A DNA stretch of 64,000 nucleotides from Streptomyces sp. YS415 (lineage in GTDB: Bacteria > Actinomycetota > Actinomycetes > Streptomycetales > Streptomycetaceae). Positions within the stretch are counted from its first letter, which is position 1. Each line of letters opens with the position of its first letter. This document shows positions 45,351-53,581 of the stretch, one piece after another. Location of the stretch: the NCBI RefSeq assembly GCF_023544665.1, contig NZ_JAMJFL010000004.1, positions 1 through 64,000 on the forward strand. Direction: 5' to 3'. The notes beneath the pieces are model-generated. The model had not been told where the DNA came from. It ran no database searches and saw only the letters and a list, made by a program, of their open reading frames with translations. The translations under genes and the position numbers were made by a program.

Positions 45351-46667
45351 TCACTGGGCGGCGAGAGCGTCCTGGACGGTCTGCATGAACTTCTCGGCGC
45401 TCATGCTGCCGCCGATGAGGCTCGCGGCGTTGGTCTGGCTGGCGGTGGTGGCCTTGGTGCTGAACAGGGCCTCGAACCACAGCACGTTCTGCTGGGAGGC
45501 GCCGATCGTGTCGCGGACCTGGGTGGTGACCTCGTTGGCGTCCTCGACCGGGGTGTTCACCTTGAATCCGGAGATGGCGCCGTGGTCCTTCAGCGCGGTG
45601 CTGCCGTAGTTCTTGGTGATGCAGGTGACCCAGTCACCGGTCTTCTTGTCGAAGGACTTGGCGCCGAGGGCGATGCCGAGTCCGACGTTGGAGGGGTACT
45701 GGTCGACGGAGCCCTTGCCTCCGGCGACCGCGGGGAAGGGCATGAAGCCGACGTTGTCGGCACCGACCTTGTTCTGCTTGTCGTCGGCGATGTTCGCCAG
45801 CGCCCAACTGCCCATGTAGAACATGGCGGCCTCGCCGGTCAGGAACTGGTTCATCGCGGTGTCGTAGTCGATGGAGCCGACGCCCTTGCCGAAGTAGCCC
45901 TTCTTGCCCAGCTCGGCGACCTCCTCGGCGGCCTTCACGTACTCGGGGTCGGTGAGCTTCGCGGTGCCGTCGGCCACCTTCTGCAGGGCGTCCGGGCCGA
46001 GGCTGCGGTAGAGGTAGCCGCTGATCAGCCGGGTCAGGGGCCAGCCCTGCTGGCCGGAGGCGGAGAACGGCTGGACGCCCTTGGCCTCCAGCTTCGCGGC
46101 GGCGGCGGTCAGTTCCTCCCAGGTGCCGGGCACCTTCAGGCCGTGCTTCTCGAAGAGCTCCTTGTTGTAGAAGATCCCCTCGATGTTGTACTCGTACGGC
46201 AGCACCTGGAGCTTTCCGCCGTACAGCGCCTTGATCGTGGAGACGGCGGCCGGCTGGAGCTGGTCGAGGACGCCGAGCTTCTTCAGCTCGGCCTCCAGGT
46301 CCGCCACGTGCCCCGACTTGGCGAGCTTCTGGGTGAGCGCGGGGGCGTTGCCCGCGGCGAACTGGACCGGCAGCGCGTTCTGTCCGGCGAGCAGCTGCAG
46401 CCGCTGGTCGAGGCTGCTCTGCGGAACGGTCTCCACCTTCAGCGGCAGCGCGTCGTTCGCCGCCTTGCACGCTCCCTCGGACATGGTGGTCAGCGCCGCC
46501 TTGACGGTGGTGTTCTCGGTGACGCTGAGGTAGCTGAAGTTGCTCGGCGCGGACGCGGTACCGCTCCCGCTGCCGCCGCAGGCAGTGGCCAGCAGTGCCA
46601 TCGACGCGGCACCGGCCGTGAGCAGGCTCAGCCGCGTACGCCGAGCGGAGGACATGCGAATCGACAC
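45351..46667 (-). CDS. Sugar-binding lipoprotein of the rhamnoside importer
   Basis: 438 residues from GTG 46667 (GGGAG then 6 bases). A lipoprotein signal ends in LLATACGGSGSG. The solute-binding family 1 fold shows NEVTTQVRDTIGA near the end and GEAAMFYMGSWALANIADD in the hinge region. It delivers the sugar to the two permeases encoded next. It is the first gene of the operon, divergent from a LacI gene, and lies behind a candidate LacI-type site at 46768-46780. Confidence 0.93.
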   Translation of the reverse strand: MSIRMSSARRTRLSLLTAGAASMALLATACGGSGSGTASAPSNFSYLSVTENTTVKAALTTMSEGACKAANDALPLKVETVPQSSLDQRLQLLAGQNALPVQFAAGNAPALTQKLAKSGHVADLEAELKKLGVLDQLQPAAVSTIKALYGGKLQVLPYEYNIEGIFYNKELFEKHGLKVPGTWEELTAAAAKLEAKGVQPFSASGQQGWPLTRLISGYLYRSLGPDALQKVADGTAKLTDPEYVKAAEEVAELGKKGYFGKGVGSIDYDTAMNQFLTGEAAMFYMGSWALANIADDKQNKVGADNVGFMPFPAVAGGKGSVDQYPSNVGLGIALGAKSFDKKTGDWVTCITKNYGSTALKDHGAISGFKVNTPVEDANEVTTQVRDTIGASQQNVLWFEALFSTKATTASQTNAASLIGGSMSAEKFMQTVQDALAAQ

Positions 46668-46767
46668 GGGTGACTCCCAGGAGGTTGTGGAGAAGGAAGC
46701 GAGAGGTCAGGCGAGGAACGGAAGAACGGCGCCGGGGGCATCTGAGAGCCGCGCCGTGCGAGAGTTC

Positions 46768-46780
46768 GTAAAACGTTCTC
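46768..46780. promoter_or_regulatory. Candidate LacI-type site upstream of the importer operon
   Basis: GTAAAACGTTCTC contains the AACGTT core typical of LacI/GalR operators with a central CG. The flanking arms match poorly. It lies about 100 bases before the solute-binding protein start on the minus strand. Confidence 0.4.
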
Positions 46781-46864
46781 CGAAGCGAGTGGGCAACACC
46801 CTGCACTCGCCGCCCGACTTCGTCAAGACACGGAGCTGTAACACCGGATTCGTCGGCAGGAGAC

Positions 46865-46901
46865 TTGACGTCACACCTATGACATCCTGTAAACCGTTAC
46901 A
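46865..46901 (+). promoter_or_regulatory. Promoter and overlapping operator of the first LacI gene
   Basis: TTGACG (46865-46870), 17 bases, TGTAAA (46888-46893). The -10 lies within TGTAA-ACCG-TTACA (46888-46901), an inverted repeat with 5-bp arms. A repressor bound there would block the promoter, which suggests autoregulation by the LacI protein encoded from 46932. Confidence 0.55.
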
Positions 46902-46931
46902 CCAACGACTACGAGATCCGGAGGGCTGACG

Positions 46932-47981
46932 ATGGACGGGGCTGCGGGACCCAGGCAGAACAAGCGGGTGACCATCACCGATGTCGCCCGGCACGCGGGA
47001 GTGTCCACCGCGGCGGTGTCCAAGGTGCTCAACAACGCCTACGGCGTCAGCCCCGCGATGCAGCAGAAGGTGCAGGCGTCCATCACCGAGCTCGGATACC
47101 GCCCGCACGCCGCCGCCCGCGGCATGCGCGGGAGGACGTACACGATCGGGGTGCTGCTGGACAACGTCCGCAACGCCTTCTTCGCCGACATCCTGGACGG
47201 CATCCGCGACGAACTCAGCAGCACCGACTACACGGTGCTGATCGGAGCGGCCGGCTTCGACCCGCAGGACCAGGCCCGCACCATCCGGTCCATGGTGGAC
47301 CGCCAGATGGACGGGCTGATCCTCATCGCCCCCGGCACCCCACGGCCGGAGGTCCTCGCCACCGCCGCATCCACGCCCACGGTCGTGATCGGCCATCACG
47401 ACGCCGACTCCAGTCACGATTCCGTCGTCGACGCCGACGATGTGGGCGCCGGCCTGGTGGTGGACCACCTGGTCTCCCTCGGCCACCGCGACATCGCCCT
47501 GGTCTCCGCCCCGGGCGCCAAGGCCGGCCAGTGGAAGCGCACCCCGGAGATCGTGCTCGCCGCCGGGTACCTGGAGGCGATGGAGCGGCACGGCCTCGCG
47601 GACCGCGCCCAGGTGCACCAGGCCGCCTACTCGGACGACGGCGGTTTCAAGGCAGGCCTCACCCTGCTCACCGCGGAGCGCGTCCCCACGGCCATCATGA
47701 CCGGCGCCGACGTGGCGGCCCTGGGCATCTACCGCGCGGCCCACGAACTGGGCCTGCGCATCCCCGGCGACCTCTCCCTCGTCGGCTACAACAACACCGC
47801 CCTCGCCGCCCTGGCGCCGGTGCAGCTGACCAGCGTCGACCAGGCCGGCCACACGATGGGCTCGACCGCCGCGCGCATGCTCATCGAACGGGTCGAGGGC
47901 AAACGCGACCGGGCCATACGCACCACCATGACGCCACGCCTCGTCGTGCGGGCCAGCACGACCGAGGCACAAGGCCGGTAG
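46932..47981 (+). CDS. LacI-family repressor of the rhamnoside operon
   Basis: 349 residues from the ATG 46932 (GGAGGGCTGACG upstream). The HTH is VTITDVARHAGVSTAAVSKVLNN, followed by the hinge YRPHAAARGMRGRTYTIGVLL and a periplasmic-binding-protein-like effector domain with LGHRDIALVSAPG. It is divergent from the solute-binding protein gene, the usual position of a substrate-specific repressor in streptomycete sugar operons. The effector is probably the imported or cleaved rhamnoside. Confidence 0.92.
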   Translation: MDGAAGPRQNKRVTITDVARHAGVSTAAVSKVLNNAYGVSPAMQQKVQASITELGYRPHAAARGMRGRTYTIGVLLDNVRNAFFADILDGIRDELSSTDYTVLIGAAGFDPQDQARTIRSMVDRQMDGLILIAPGTPRPEVLATAASTPTVVIGHHDADSSHDSVVDADDVGAGLVVDHLVSLGHRDIALVSAPGAKAGQWKRTPEIVLAAGYLEAMERHGLADRAQVHQAAYSDDGGFKAGLTLLTAERVPTAIMTGADVAALGIYRAAHELGLRIPGDLSLVGYNNTALAALAPVQLTSVDQAGHTMGSTAARMLIERVEGKRDRAIRTTMTPRLVVRASTTEAQGR

Positions 47982-47996
47982 AGGGTGGAGCGGGGG

Positions 47997-49085
47997 ATGC
48001 CCGCCGTTCCCGCGGCCCGGCCCACCAGCCACCACCGCACCCCGGCCGCCCGCGGGGACGGGGCGCGGCGCAGAGTGGGCATCAAGGACGTGGCGCGGCA
48101 GGCCGACGTCTCCCTCGGCACGGTCTCCAACGTCCTCAACCGCCCCGAGATCGTCGCCGAGGCGACCCGGCGACGCGTCCTGGACGTCATCGACGCCCTC
48201 GGCTACGTCCGCTCCGAAGGCGCACGCCAGCTGCGCGGTTTCACCTCCCGGCTGGTGGCGGTGCTGGTGCTGGACCTGGCCAATCCCTTCTTCACGGCGC
48301 TGGCCGCCGGGGTGGAACAGGCGGCGGGCGAGGCGGACCTCGGCATCATGGTCGGCACGGCAGGCCGAGGTCCGGCCGACGAGGCACGCCACCTGTCGCT
48401 GATCACCTCGCATCAGATCCGCGGCGCCGTCCTGGCCGCGGGCGACGGCGCGGGCCGCACCGCCGCCGCCTTCCGCCGCCACGACGTCCCTTTCGTCGTC
48501 GCGGACCAGAACGCCCCGCAGCCGGGAGCATGCTCGGTCGGCATCGACGACGTGGCGGGCGGCCAGGCCGCCGTGCAGCATCTGCTCCAGCAGGGACACC
48601 GCTCGATCGGCTACGTCGGCGGCCCCGACCGCCTCCAGCAGGTCCGCGACCGGCGCCGGGGCGCGGCGATCGCCGTCGACCTGGCCGGCCTTCCCGGGGC
48701 GGTCCTGCGGGACCTCCCGTGCCCGGCGCTCACCGTGAGCGCCGGAAAGGACGCAGGTCACCGCATCCTCGGCCTCGCGCAGCGGCCCACCGCCGTGTTC
48801 TGCGCCAACGACCTGCTCGCCCTCGGGGTGCTGCAGGCGCTCTACGAAGCGGGGCTCAGGGTGCCGGACGACATCGCGGTGATGGGTTACGACGACATCG
48901 AGTTCGCCGCGTCCGCGGTCGTCCCGCTCACCTCCGTGCGACGCCCGGCCGTCGCGCTGGGCCGCGAGGCCGGCCGTCTGCTGCTGGCGGACACGGCGGA
49001 GGGCCCCGGTCACGAGCACGCCCATGTCGTGCTGCAACCGGAGCTCGTCGTGCGCAGATCCACCATGCGGACGCCCGCCCGGTGA
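47997..49085 (+). CDS. Second LacI-family regulator
   Basis: 362 residues from the ATG 47997, which has GGAGCGGGGG; GTG 47985 is possible but has a poorer site. The HTH is VGIKDVARQADVSLGTVSNVLNR and the effector domain includes VAVLVLDLANPFFTALAAGVEQA and AVMGYDDIEFAASAVVPLTSV. It starts 15 bases after the first LacI gene and is probably cotranscribed. The two HTH regions differ, so they should recognise different operators. Its target is not evident here. Confidence 0.9.
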   Translation: MPAVPAARPTSHHRTPAARGDGARRRVGIKDVARQADVSLGTVSNVLNRPEIVAEATRRRVLDVIDALGYVRSEGARQLRGFTSRLVAVLVLDLANPFFTALAAGVEQAAGEADLGIMVGTAGRGPADEARHLSLITSHQIRGAVLAAGDGAGRTAAAFRRHDVPFVVADQNAPQPGACSVGIDDVAGGQAAVQHLLQQGHRSIGYVGGPDRLQQVRDRRRGAAIAVDLAGLPGAVLRDLPCPALTVSAGKDAGHRILGLAQRPTAVFCANDLLALGVLQALYEAGLRVPDDIAVMGYDDIEFAASAVVPLTSVRRPAVALGREAGRLLLADTAEGPGHEHAHVVLQPELVVRRSTMRTPAR

Positions 49086-49095
49086 GCCAGCCCGG

Positions 49096-50331
49096 TCAGG
49101 CCTGTACGCCGACATGCTGGGGCGGCGACTTCGGTGCGCGGGGCGTCAGCAGCATCAGCGCCACGGACATCAGCAGGGTCAGCAGGCCGAGCAGCAGGAC
49201 CGCCGAGGCCAAGGTGCCCAGGACGCCCTGCGCGGCGAGGAGGGCGAGCGGGCAGAGGAACTCACCGAGGAAGAAGGCCGCCGTCCACAGGCCGGTCCCC
49301 CGGCCGCGATCGGCGAAGTCCAGCCGGGACAGCGCCAGCGTCAGCAACGACGGCAGCAGCAGCCCGGTGCCCACGCAGTTGACGACGGCGCCGATGATGA
49401 GCAGGGCGAGGTGGTCGGTCGCCCCCATCAGCAGGAAGCCCAGCGCGCACAGCAGGAACAGGGCGGGCAGCCGGCGGCGCGAGTGGTCGCCGAGCTTGGT
49501 GAACAGGACCGATCCGAGGACCGTGGCGGCACTGGCGAGCGCGGTGACCGCGCCCACCATGCCGGTGGACTCCACGCCCAGGTCGTCCATGAGGAAGGAC
49601 ATCTCCACGGGCACGGTGTAGAAGACGGCGGCACCGAAGACGGTCAGCAGGCAGATGCCCGCCATGCGCCGCACGGGGAAGGGGCGCCGCTCCTGCGCGG
49701 GGGCCGGTTCCATGGCCGCGGCGGGGGCGGGGGCGGGCAGCGCCCAGGCCATCGCCGGGGCGAGCAGCAGGCCGAGCGCGTACAGCCAGAAGGGTGTCCG
49801 CCAGCCGGCCGAGCCCAGGGCGCCGCCGACGGCGAAGAAGACGGTGGCGGACGCCGACGCGCACATCGTCTGCAGTGCGAGGTAGCGGTCGCGCACCCGG
49901 CCGTCGTAGTAGTCGCCGATCAGCGTCGTGCAGCAGGTCATGATGGCCGCTTCGGCGATTCCCACCAGGATGCGGCTGACCAGGATGGCGTGCAGGGAGT
50001 CCAGCCACAGCGGTGCAGTGCCGAACACGGCGTACAGCGCGGTGGCGGCGACCAGCAGCCGTTTGCGGCCGAGCCGGTCGACGAGCACCCCCGCGAACGG
50101 CGCGAGTACGGCCAGGGAGAGGGCGGGCACGGTCAGGACCAGCGGGACCAGGGCGGCGCTGCCGGCGACGTGCGCGAAGTGGTCCTCGATGCGCGGCAGG
50201 ACGGGTGCGATCAGTACGGCGCCGAGGATCGGCAGGCAGCTCCCGGCCATCAGCAGCACGACGGGCAGCCTGCCCAGGAGGCCCCGGCTCCCTGTGCGTT
50301 CGTGGGTGGGCAGGGCGGCGGAAGCGGGCAT
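49096..50331 (-). CDS. MFS transporter, probably for the aromatic substrate
   Basis: 411 residues from the ATG 50331 (GGAG 7 bases upstream); a frame to 50367 is open but unneeded. Twelve helices are visible, and LAPFAGVLVDRLGRKRLLV is the family signature after helix 2. It has a Pro/Ala/Glu-rich central loop. It is convergent with the second LacI gene. The repeat ATCCATCC-AGC-GGATGGAT, 163 bases upstream, resembles the sequence beside the LysR gene, so it is probably part of that regulon and imports the aromatic substrate or exports an intermediate. Confidence 0.88.
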   Translation of the reverse strand: MPASAALPTHERTGSRGLLGRLPVVLLMAGSCLPILGAVLIAPVLPRIEDHFAHVAGSAALVPLVLTVPALSLAVLAPFAGVLVDRLGRKRLLVAATALYAVFGTAPLWLDSLHAILVSRILVGIAEAAIMTCCTTLIGDYYDGRVRDRYLALQTMCASASATVFFAVGGALGSAGWRTPFWLYALGLLLAPAMAWALPAPAPAAAMEPAPAQERRPFPVRRMAGICLLTVFGAAVFYTVPVEMSFLMDDLGVESTGMVGAVTALASAATVLGSVLFTKLGDHSRRRLPALFLLCALGFLLMGATDHLALLIIGAVVNCVGTGLLLPSLLTLALSRLDFADRGRGTGLWTAAFFLGEFLCPLALLAAQGVLGTLASAVLLLGLLTLLMSVALMLLTPRAPKSPPQHVGVQA

Positions 50332-50493
50332 GGCGGCACTCCGTTGGGACGCGGGGAAGGAGGGCACCGCGGCGGGGACGGGCCGGAGGTGTGACGGCTC
50401 CGGCGAGCGGCGTACGGGCGCGGCGGTGTCCCACGACTATGCGTTCCGGGTATCGCTCTGCCCAGCCCTCGCGCCATCCAAGTTGCCGATGGG

Positions 50494-50512
50494 ATCCATC
50501 CAGCGGATGGAT
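50494..50512. promoter_or_regulatory. Perfect palindrome before the MFS gene
   Basis: ATCCATCC, AGC, GGATGGAT: 8-bp arms, 3-base spacer. A second, looser repeat CCATC..GATGG lies at 50474-50492. The ATCCA/TGGAT words recur at 51516-51541 in the LysR/operon gap. Confidence 0.6.
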
Positions 50513-50556
50513 GGCCGTGCGCCTTCACGACCGCCTTCCCCTGCCTGGCCGCCCGC

Positions 50557-51468
50557 TCAGCCCTCGGGCCCCAGGCGCGCTCCCACGCGGGCGGCCGTCT
50601 CGCGCAGCCAGATGTGCGCCGCGTCGTGCGTGTGGACCGGATGCCACCACAGCGCCTCCCGCAGCGGCACCGCCTCATAGGGCGGTTCCACCACCCGGAC
50701 CGCGGCGACGGGTTCCATCATCCGGGCCATCCGCGCCTGCACCAGGGCGATCCGCCGGGTACCGGCGACCAGCAGCGGCAGCAGCTGGAAGCTGTCGACG
50801 GAGACCTCGACGCGCGGTTCGATCCCGAGCATGCCGAGCTGGCGCACCGCGGGGGCGTCGTAGGTGCGCTGGTAGGTCACCCAGGGCAGCCGGGCCAGGT
50901 CCTTGCGGGTGAGCCGGTCGTCGACGCTCGGGTGGTCCCGCGCCACGAGGAAGACCCAGCGGTCGTCGTAGAGATCGGTGGCGGGGAAGTCGCTGATGAC
51001 GCCGTGCGGCATGAACAGGCCGTCGGTGGCGCTCAGCAGGGTGGCGGTGTCGTCGACCACGGTCGTCGGCGTCTGGGAGAAGCGCAGCCGGATCCCGGGC
51101 GCCTCCTCGTGGATGACGCGGGCCAGTTCGGTGCCGAAGACCGCCACGGCGTAGTCGGACGCCACCAGCTTGAACTCGCGGCTCTCCTTGGCCGGGTCGA
51201 AGTCCGCCTGGCTGGCGAAGAGCCGTTCCAGCACGTCGTAGGCGGTGGAGGTGCGGTCCAGGAGCACCTGGCCGAGCGCGGTCAGCTCGTAGTGCCCGCC
51301 GACGCGGGCGAGCAGGTCGTCGTCGAAGTGCCGGCGCAGCCGCGCCAGGGCCGCGCTCATGGCGGGCTGGCTGAGGCCGACGCGCTGCCCGGCGCGGGTG
51401 ACATTGCGCTCCTCCAGCAGCGCGCGCAGGGCGACGACGAGGTTCAGGTCCAGCCGGGCCAGGTTCAT
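50557..51468 (-). CDS. LysR-family regulator of the aromatic operon
   Basis: 303 residues from the ATG 51468 (AGAGGAAAACCG). The HTH is NLVVALRALLEERNVTRAGQRVGLSQPAMSAALARLRRHF; the rest is a LysR co-inducer domain of the NodD/LinR-like type (DTATLLSATDGLFMPHGVISD). It is divergent from the catabolic operon starting at 51612, with 143 bases between start codons, the standard position of an activator that responds to a pathway intermediate. It is followed by the MFS gene on the same strand. Confidence 0.92.
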   Translation of the reverse strand: MNLARLDLNLVVALRALLEERNVTRAGQRVGLSQPAMSAALARLRRHFDDDLLARVGGHYELTALGQVLLDRTSTAYDVLERLFASQADFDPAKESREFKLVASDYAVAVFGTELARVIHEEAPGIRLRFSQTPTTVVDDTATLLSATDGLFMPHGVISDFPATDLYDDRWVFLVARDHPSVDDRLTRKDLARLPWVTYQRTYDAPAVRQLGMLGIEPRVEVSVDSFQLLPLLVAGTRRIALVQARMARMMEPVAAVRVVEPPYEAVPLREALWWHPVHTHDAAHIWLRETAARVGARLGPEG

Positions 51469-51515
51469 CGGTTTTCCTCTGCGGTCCTGTGCGGGAGGGC
51501 GCTGACCAGGCAGAG

Positions 51516-51541
51516 ATCCATGTGTTGGATGCCATCCATCC
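51516..51541. promoter_or_regulatory. LysR-type binding region between the LysR gene and the catabolic operon
   Basis: ATCCA-TGTGT-TGGAT (51516-51530) has the T-N11-A form of LysR boxes and overlaps TGGATG-C-CATCCA (51526-51538), followed by another ATCC. The same ATCCATCC word is in the palindrome before the MFS gene at 50494-50512. Confidence 0.6.
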
Positions 51542-51611
51542 ACAGAATCTATTTCCCTGATCGCGGGTGCGGGGTCCAGATTAGTCGCATCGCAATCAGG
51601 AGGACATGTCC

Positions 51612-52604
51612 GTGAAACCTGACACCGCGTCCGCGCTCTTCGCCGGACCCTTCGCCCTCGCCACCCTCTCGGCCCCGGACGGGCCCCGCTTCCCTGCCCT
51701 CGTCACCCCCGAGGGGTCCGCTCTCGACCTCCGGTCCGCCCTGGGCGATGAACGGCTCACCATGCTCGACGTGCTGGACGGCTGGGACACGCTCCTGCCC
51801 CGGCTGCGCGCCCTGGCCGCCGACCCCGGCGCCGACCGCACCCCGGTCACCGACCTGCGCGTGCACGCACCCGTCGCACCGCGCCAGGTCTTCCAGTCCG
51901 GCGCCAACTACCGCCAGCACGTCATCGACCTGCACGTGGCCCACCGCGCCCCCGGCGACGACCGGCCGGAGGCCGAACGCCGCGCGGAAGCCGCGGAGAT
52001 CATGGACCGGCGGGCCGCCGAGGATCTGCCGTACGTGTTCATCGGGCTGCCCAGCGCGATCACCGGCCCGTACGACGACGTCGTCCTGCCCGCCTGGGCC
52101 GAGAAGCCGGACTGGGAACTGGAAGTGGCGGTCGTGATCGGCCGGCCCGCCTACCAGGTGTCCGTCGAGGAGGCCGCGGCGCACATCGCGGGCTACACCA
52201 TCGCCAACGACCTGACCGACCGGGCGACCGTCTTCCGCCGGGACATGCCGCAGATCGGCACCGACTGGCTGCGCAGCAAGAACGCGCCCGGCTTCACCCC
52301 GCTCGGGCCGTGGATCGTGCCCGCCGAGTCGATCGCCGACCCGGACGACCTGCACCTGACGCTCAAGCTCAACGGCGAGACCATGCAGGACGAGTCCACC
52401 AAGGACATGATCTTCAAGGTCGCCCGGATGGTGTCCTACGCCTCCCAGTCCGCCCGTCTGCTGCCCGGGGACCTCGTCCTGACCGGCAGCCCCGCCGGCA
52501 ACGGCATGCACTGGGGCCGGCTGCTGCGCGACGGCGACGTCATGGAGGGTTCCGTCACGGGACTCGGCGTCCAGCGCACCCGCTGCGGCGGGGAGAGCGC
52601 GTGA
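51612..52604 (+). CDS. FAH-family hydrolase 1
   Basis: About 330 residues. AGGAGG at 51598-51603 is too close to ATG 51606 but 8 bases from GTG 51612, so GTG 51612 is the better start. Metal ligands of the fumarylacetoacetase fold are visible: the E-x-E pair in DWELEVAVVIG and the Asp in IANDLTDRATVF. Such enzymes cleave C-C bonds of diketo acids or hydrate dienoates after ring fission. First gene of the operon. The stop overlaps the next GTG. Confidence 0.9.
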   Translation: MKPDTASALFAGPFALATLSAPDGPRFPALVTPEGSALDLRSALGDERLTMLDVLDGWDTLLPRLRALAADPGADRTPVTDLRVHAPVAPRQVFQSGANYRQHVIDLHVAHRAPGDDRPEAERRAEAAEIMDRRAAEDLPYVFIGLPSAITGPYDDVVLPAWAEKPDWELEVAVVIGRPAYQVSVEEAAAHIAGYTIANDLTDRATVFRRDMPQIGTDWLRSKNAPGFTPLGPWIVPAESIADPDDLHLTLKLNGETMQDESTKDMIFKVARMVSYASQSARLLPGDLVLTGSPAGNGMHWGRLLRDGDVMEGSVTGLGVQRTRCGGESA

Positions 52605-53557
52605 ACCGGCACGACCCCGAGGGCGCCATCGCCGAGGCCGCCAAGTCGTACTCCAACTGGGGCCGTTGGGGCGAGGACGACGTGCTCGGCACCCTGAACT
52701 TCCTCGACGAGGGCAAGCGCCGCGAGGGCGCCGCGCTCGTCCGGCGCGGCGTCAGCTTCTCGCTGTCCCAGCGCTTCGACATGAACGGCCCGCAAAAGGG
52801 CTGGCGCCGCCGCACCAACCCGGTCCACACCATGCTGGACACCGGCACCGACGCCGCCCTCGGCCACCAGGGCTTCCCGCACGGCATCGGCGGCGCCGAC
52901 GACGTGATCGCCATGCCGCTGCAGTGCTCCACCCAGTGGGACGGCCTCGGGCACATCTTCGACCACGGCAAGGCCTGGAACGGCCGCCCCGCCGAACGGG
53001 TCGTCACCTCCGACGGCGACCTCGTCACCGGTATCGAGCACATGGCCCCGCATGTCGCGGGGCGCGGAGTGCTGCTGGACGTGGGCCGGGCCGTCGGCAC
53101 GGACGGTGAACTGCCCGACGGGTTCGCCATCACCGAGGAGCACCTGACGGCGACCACCGAGGCGCACGGGGTGACCGTCGGACGCGGCGACATCGTGCTG
53201 GTGCGCACCGGCCAGCTGGCGCGCGTACGGCGCGACGGCTGGGGCGAGTACGCCGGCGGGCCCGCGCCCGGCCTGTCCTTCACCACCGCGGGATGGCTGC
53301 ACGGCACCGAGATCGCCGCGATCGCCACCGACACCTGGGGCTTCGAGGTACGGCCCAACGAGTTCGACGACGCCTTCCAGCCCCTGCACCAGGTCGCCAT
53401 CCCCAACATCGGCCTCCTCATCGGCGAGATGTGGGACCTGGAAGCCCTCGCCGAGGATTGCGCGGCCGACGGCACGTACGACTTCTGGCTCACCGCCGCT
53501 CCCCTGCCGATCACCGGCGCCGTCGGCTCACCCATCAACCCCATCGCCGTCAAGTAA
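52601..53557 (+). CDS. Cyclase-family (kynurenine-formamidase-like) hydrolase
   Basis: 318 residues from GTG 52601, overlapping the preceding stop (GTGA). The metal site is the variant QWDGLGHIFDHGKAWNG, with a second block GVLLDVGRAVG...LPDGFAITEEHL. These metal-dependent hydrolases act on formamides, cyclic amides or lactones. In this operon it may open a lactone or hydrolyse an ester or amide side chain. The substrate is unknown. GGAACAAGGGAG after it serves the next gene. Confidence 0.87.
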   Translation: MNRHDPEGAIAEAAKSYSNWGRWGEDDVLGTLNFLDEGKRREGAALVRRGVSFSLSQRFDMNGPQKGWRRRTNPVHTMLDTGTDAALGHQGFPHGIGGADDVIAMPLQCSTQWDGLGHIFDHGKAWNGRPAERVVTSDGDLVTGIEHMAPHVAGRGVLLDVGRAVGTDGELPDGFAITEEHLTATTEAHGVTVGRGDIVLVRTGQLARVRRDGWGEYAGGPAPGLSFTTAGWLHGTEIAAIATDTWGFEVRPNEFDDAFQPLHQVAIPNIGLLIGEMWDLEALAEDCAADGTYDFWLTAAPLPITGAVGSPINPIAVK

Positions 53558-53581
53558 GAAGCGGAACAAGGGAGTTCCCCC

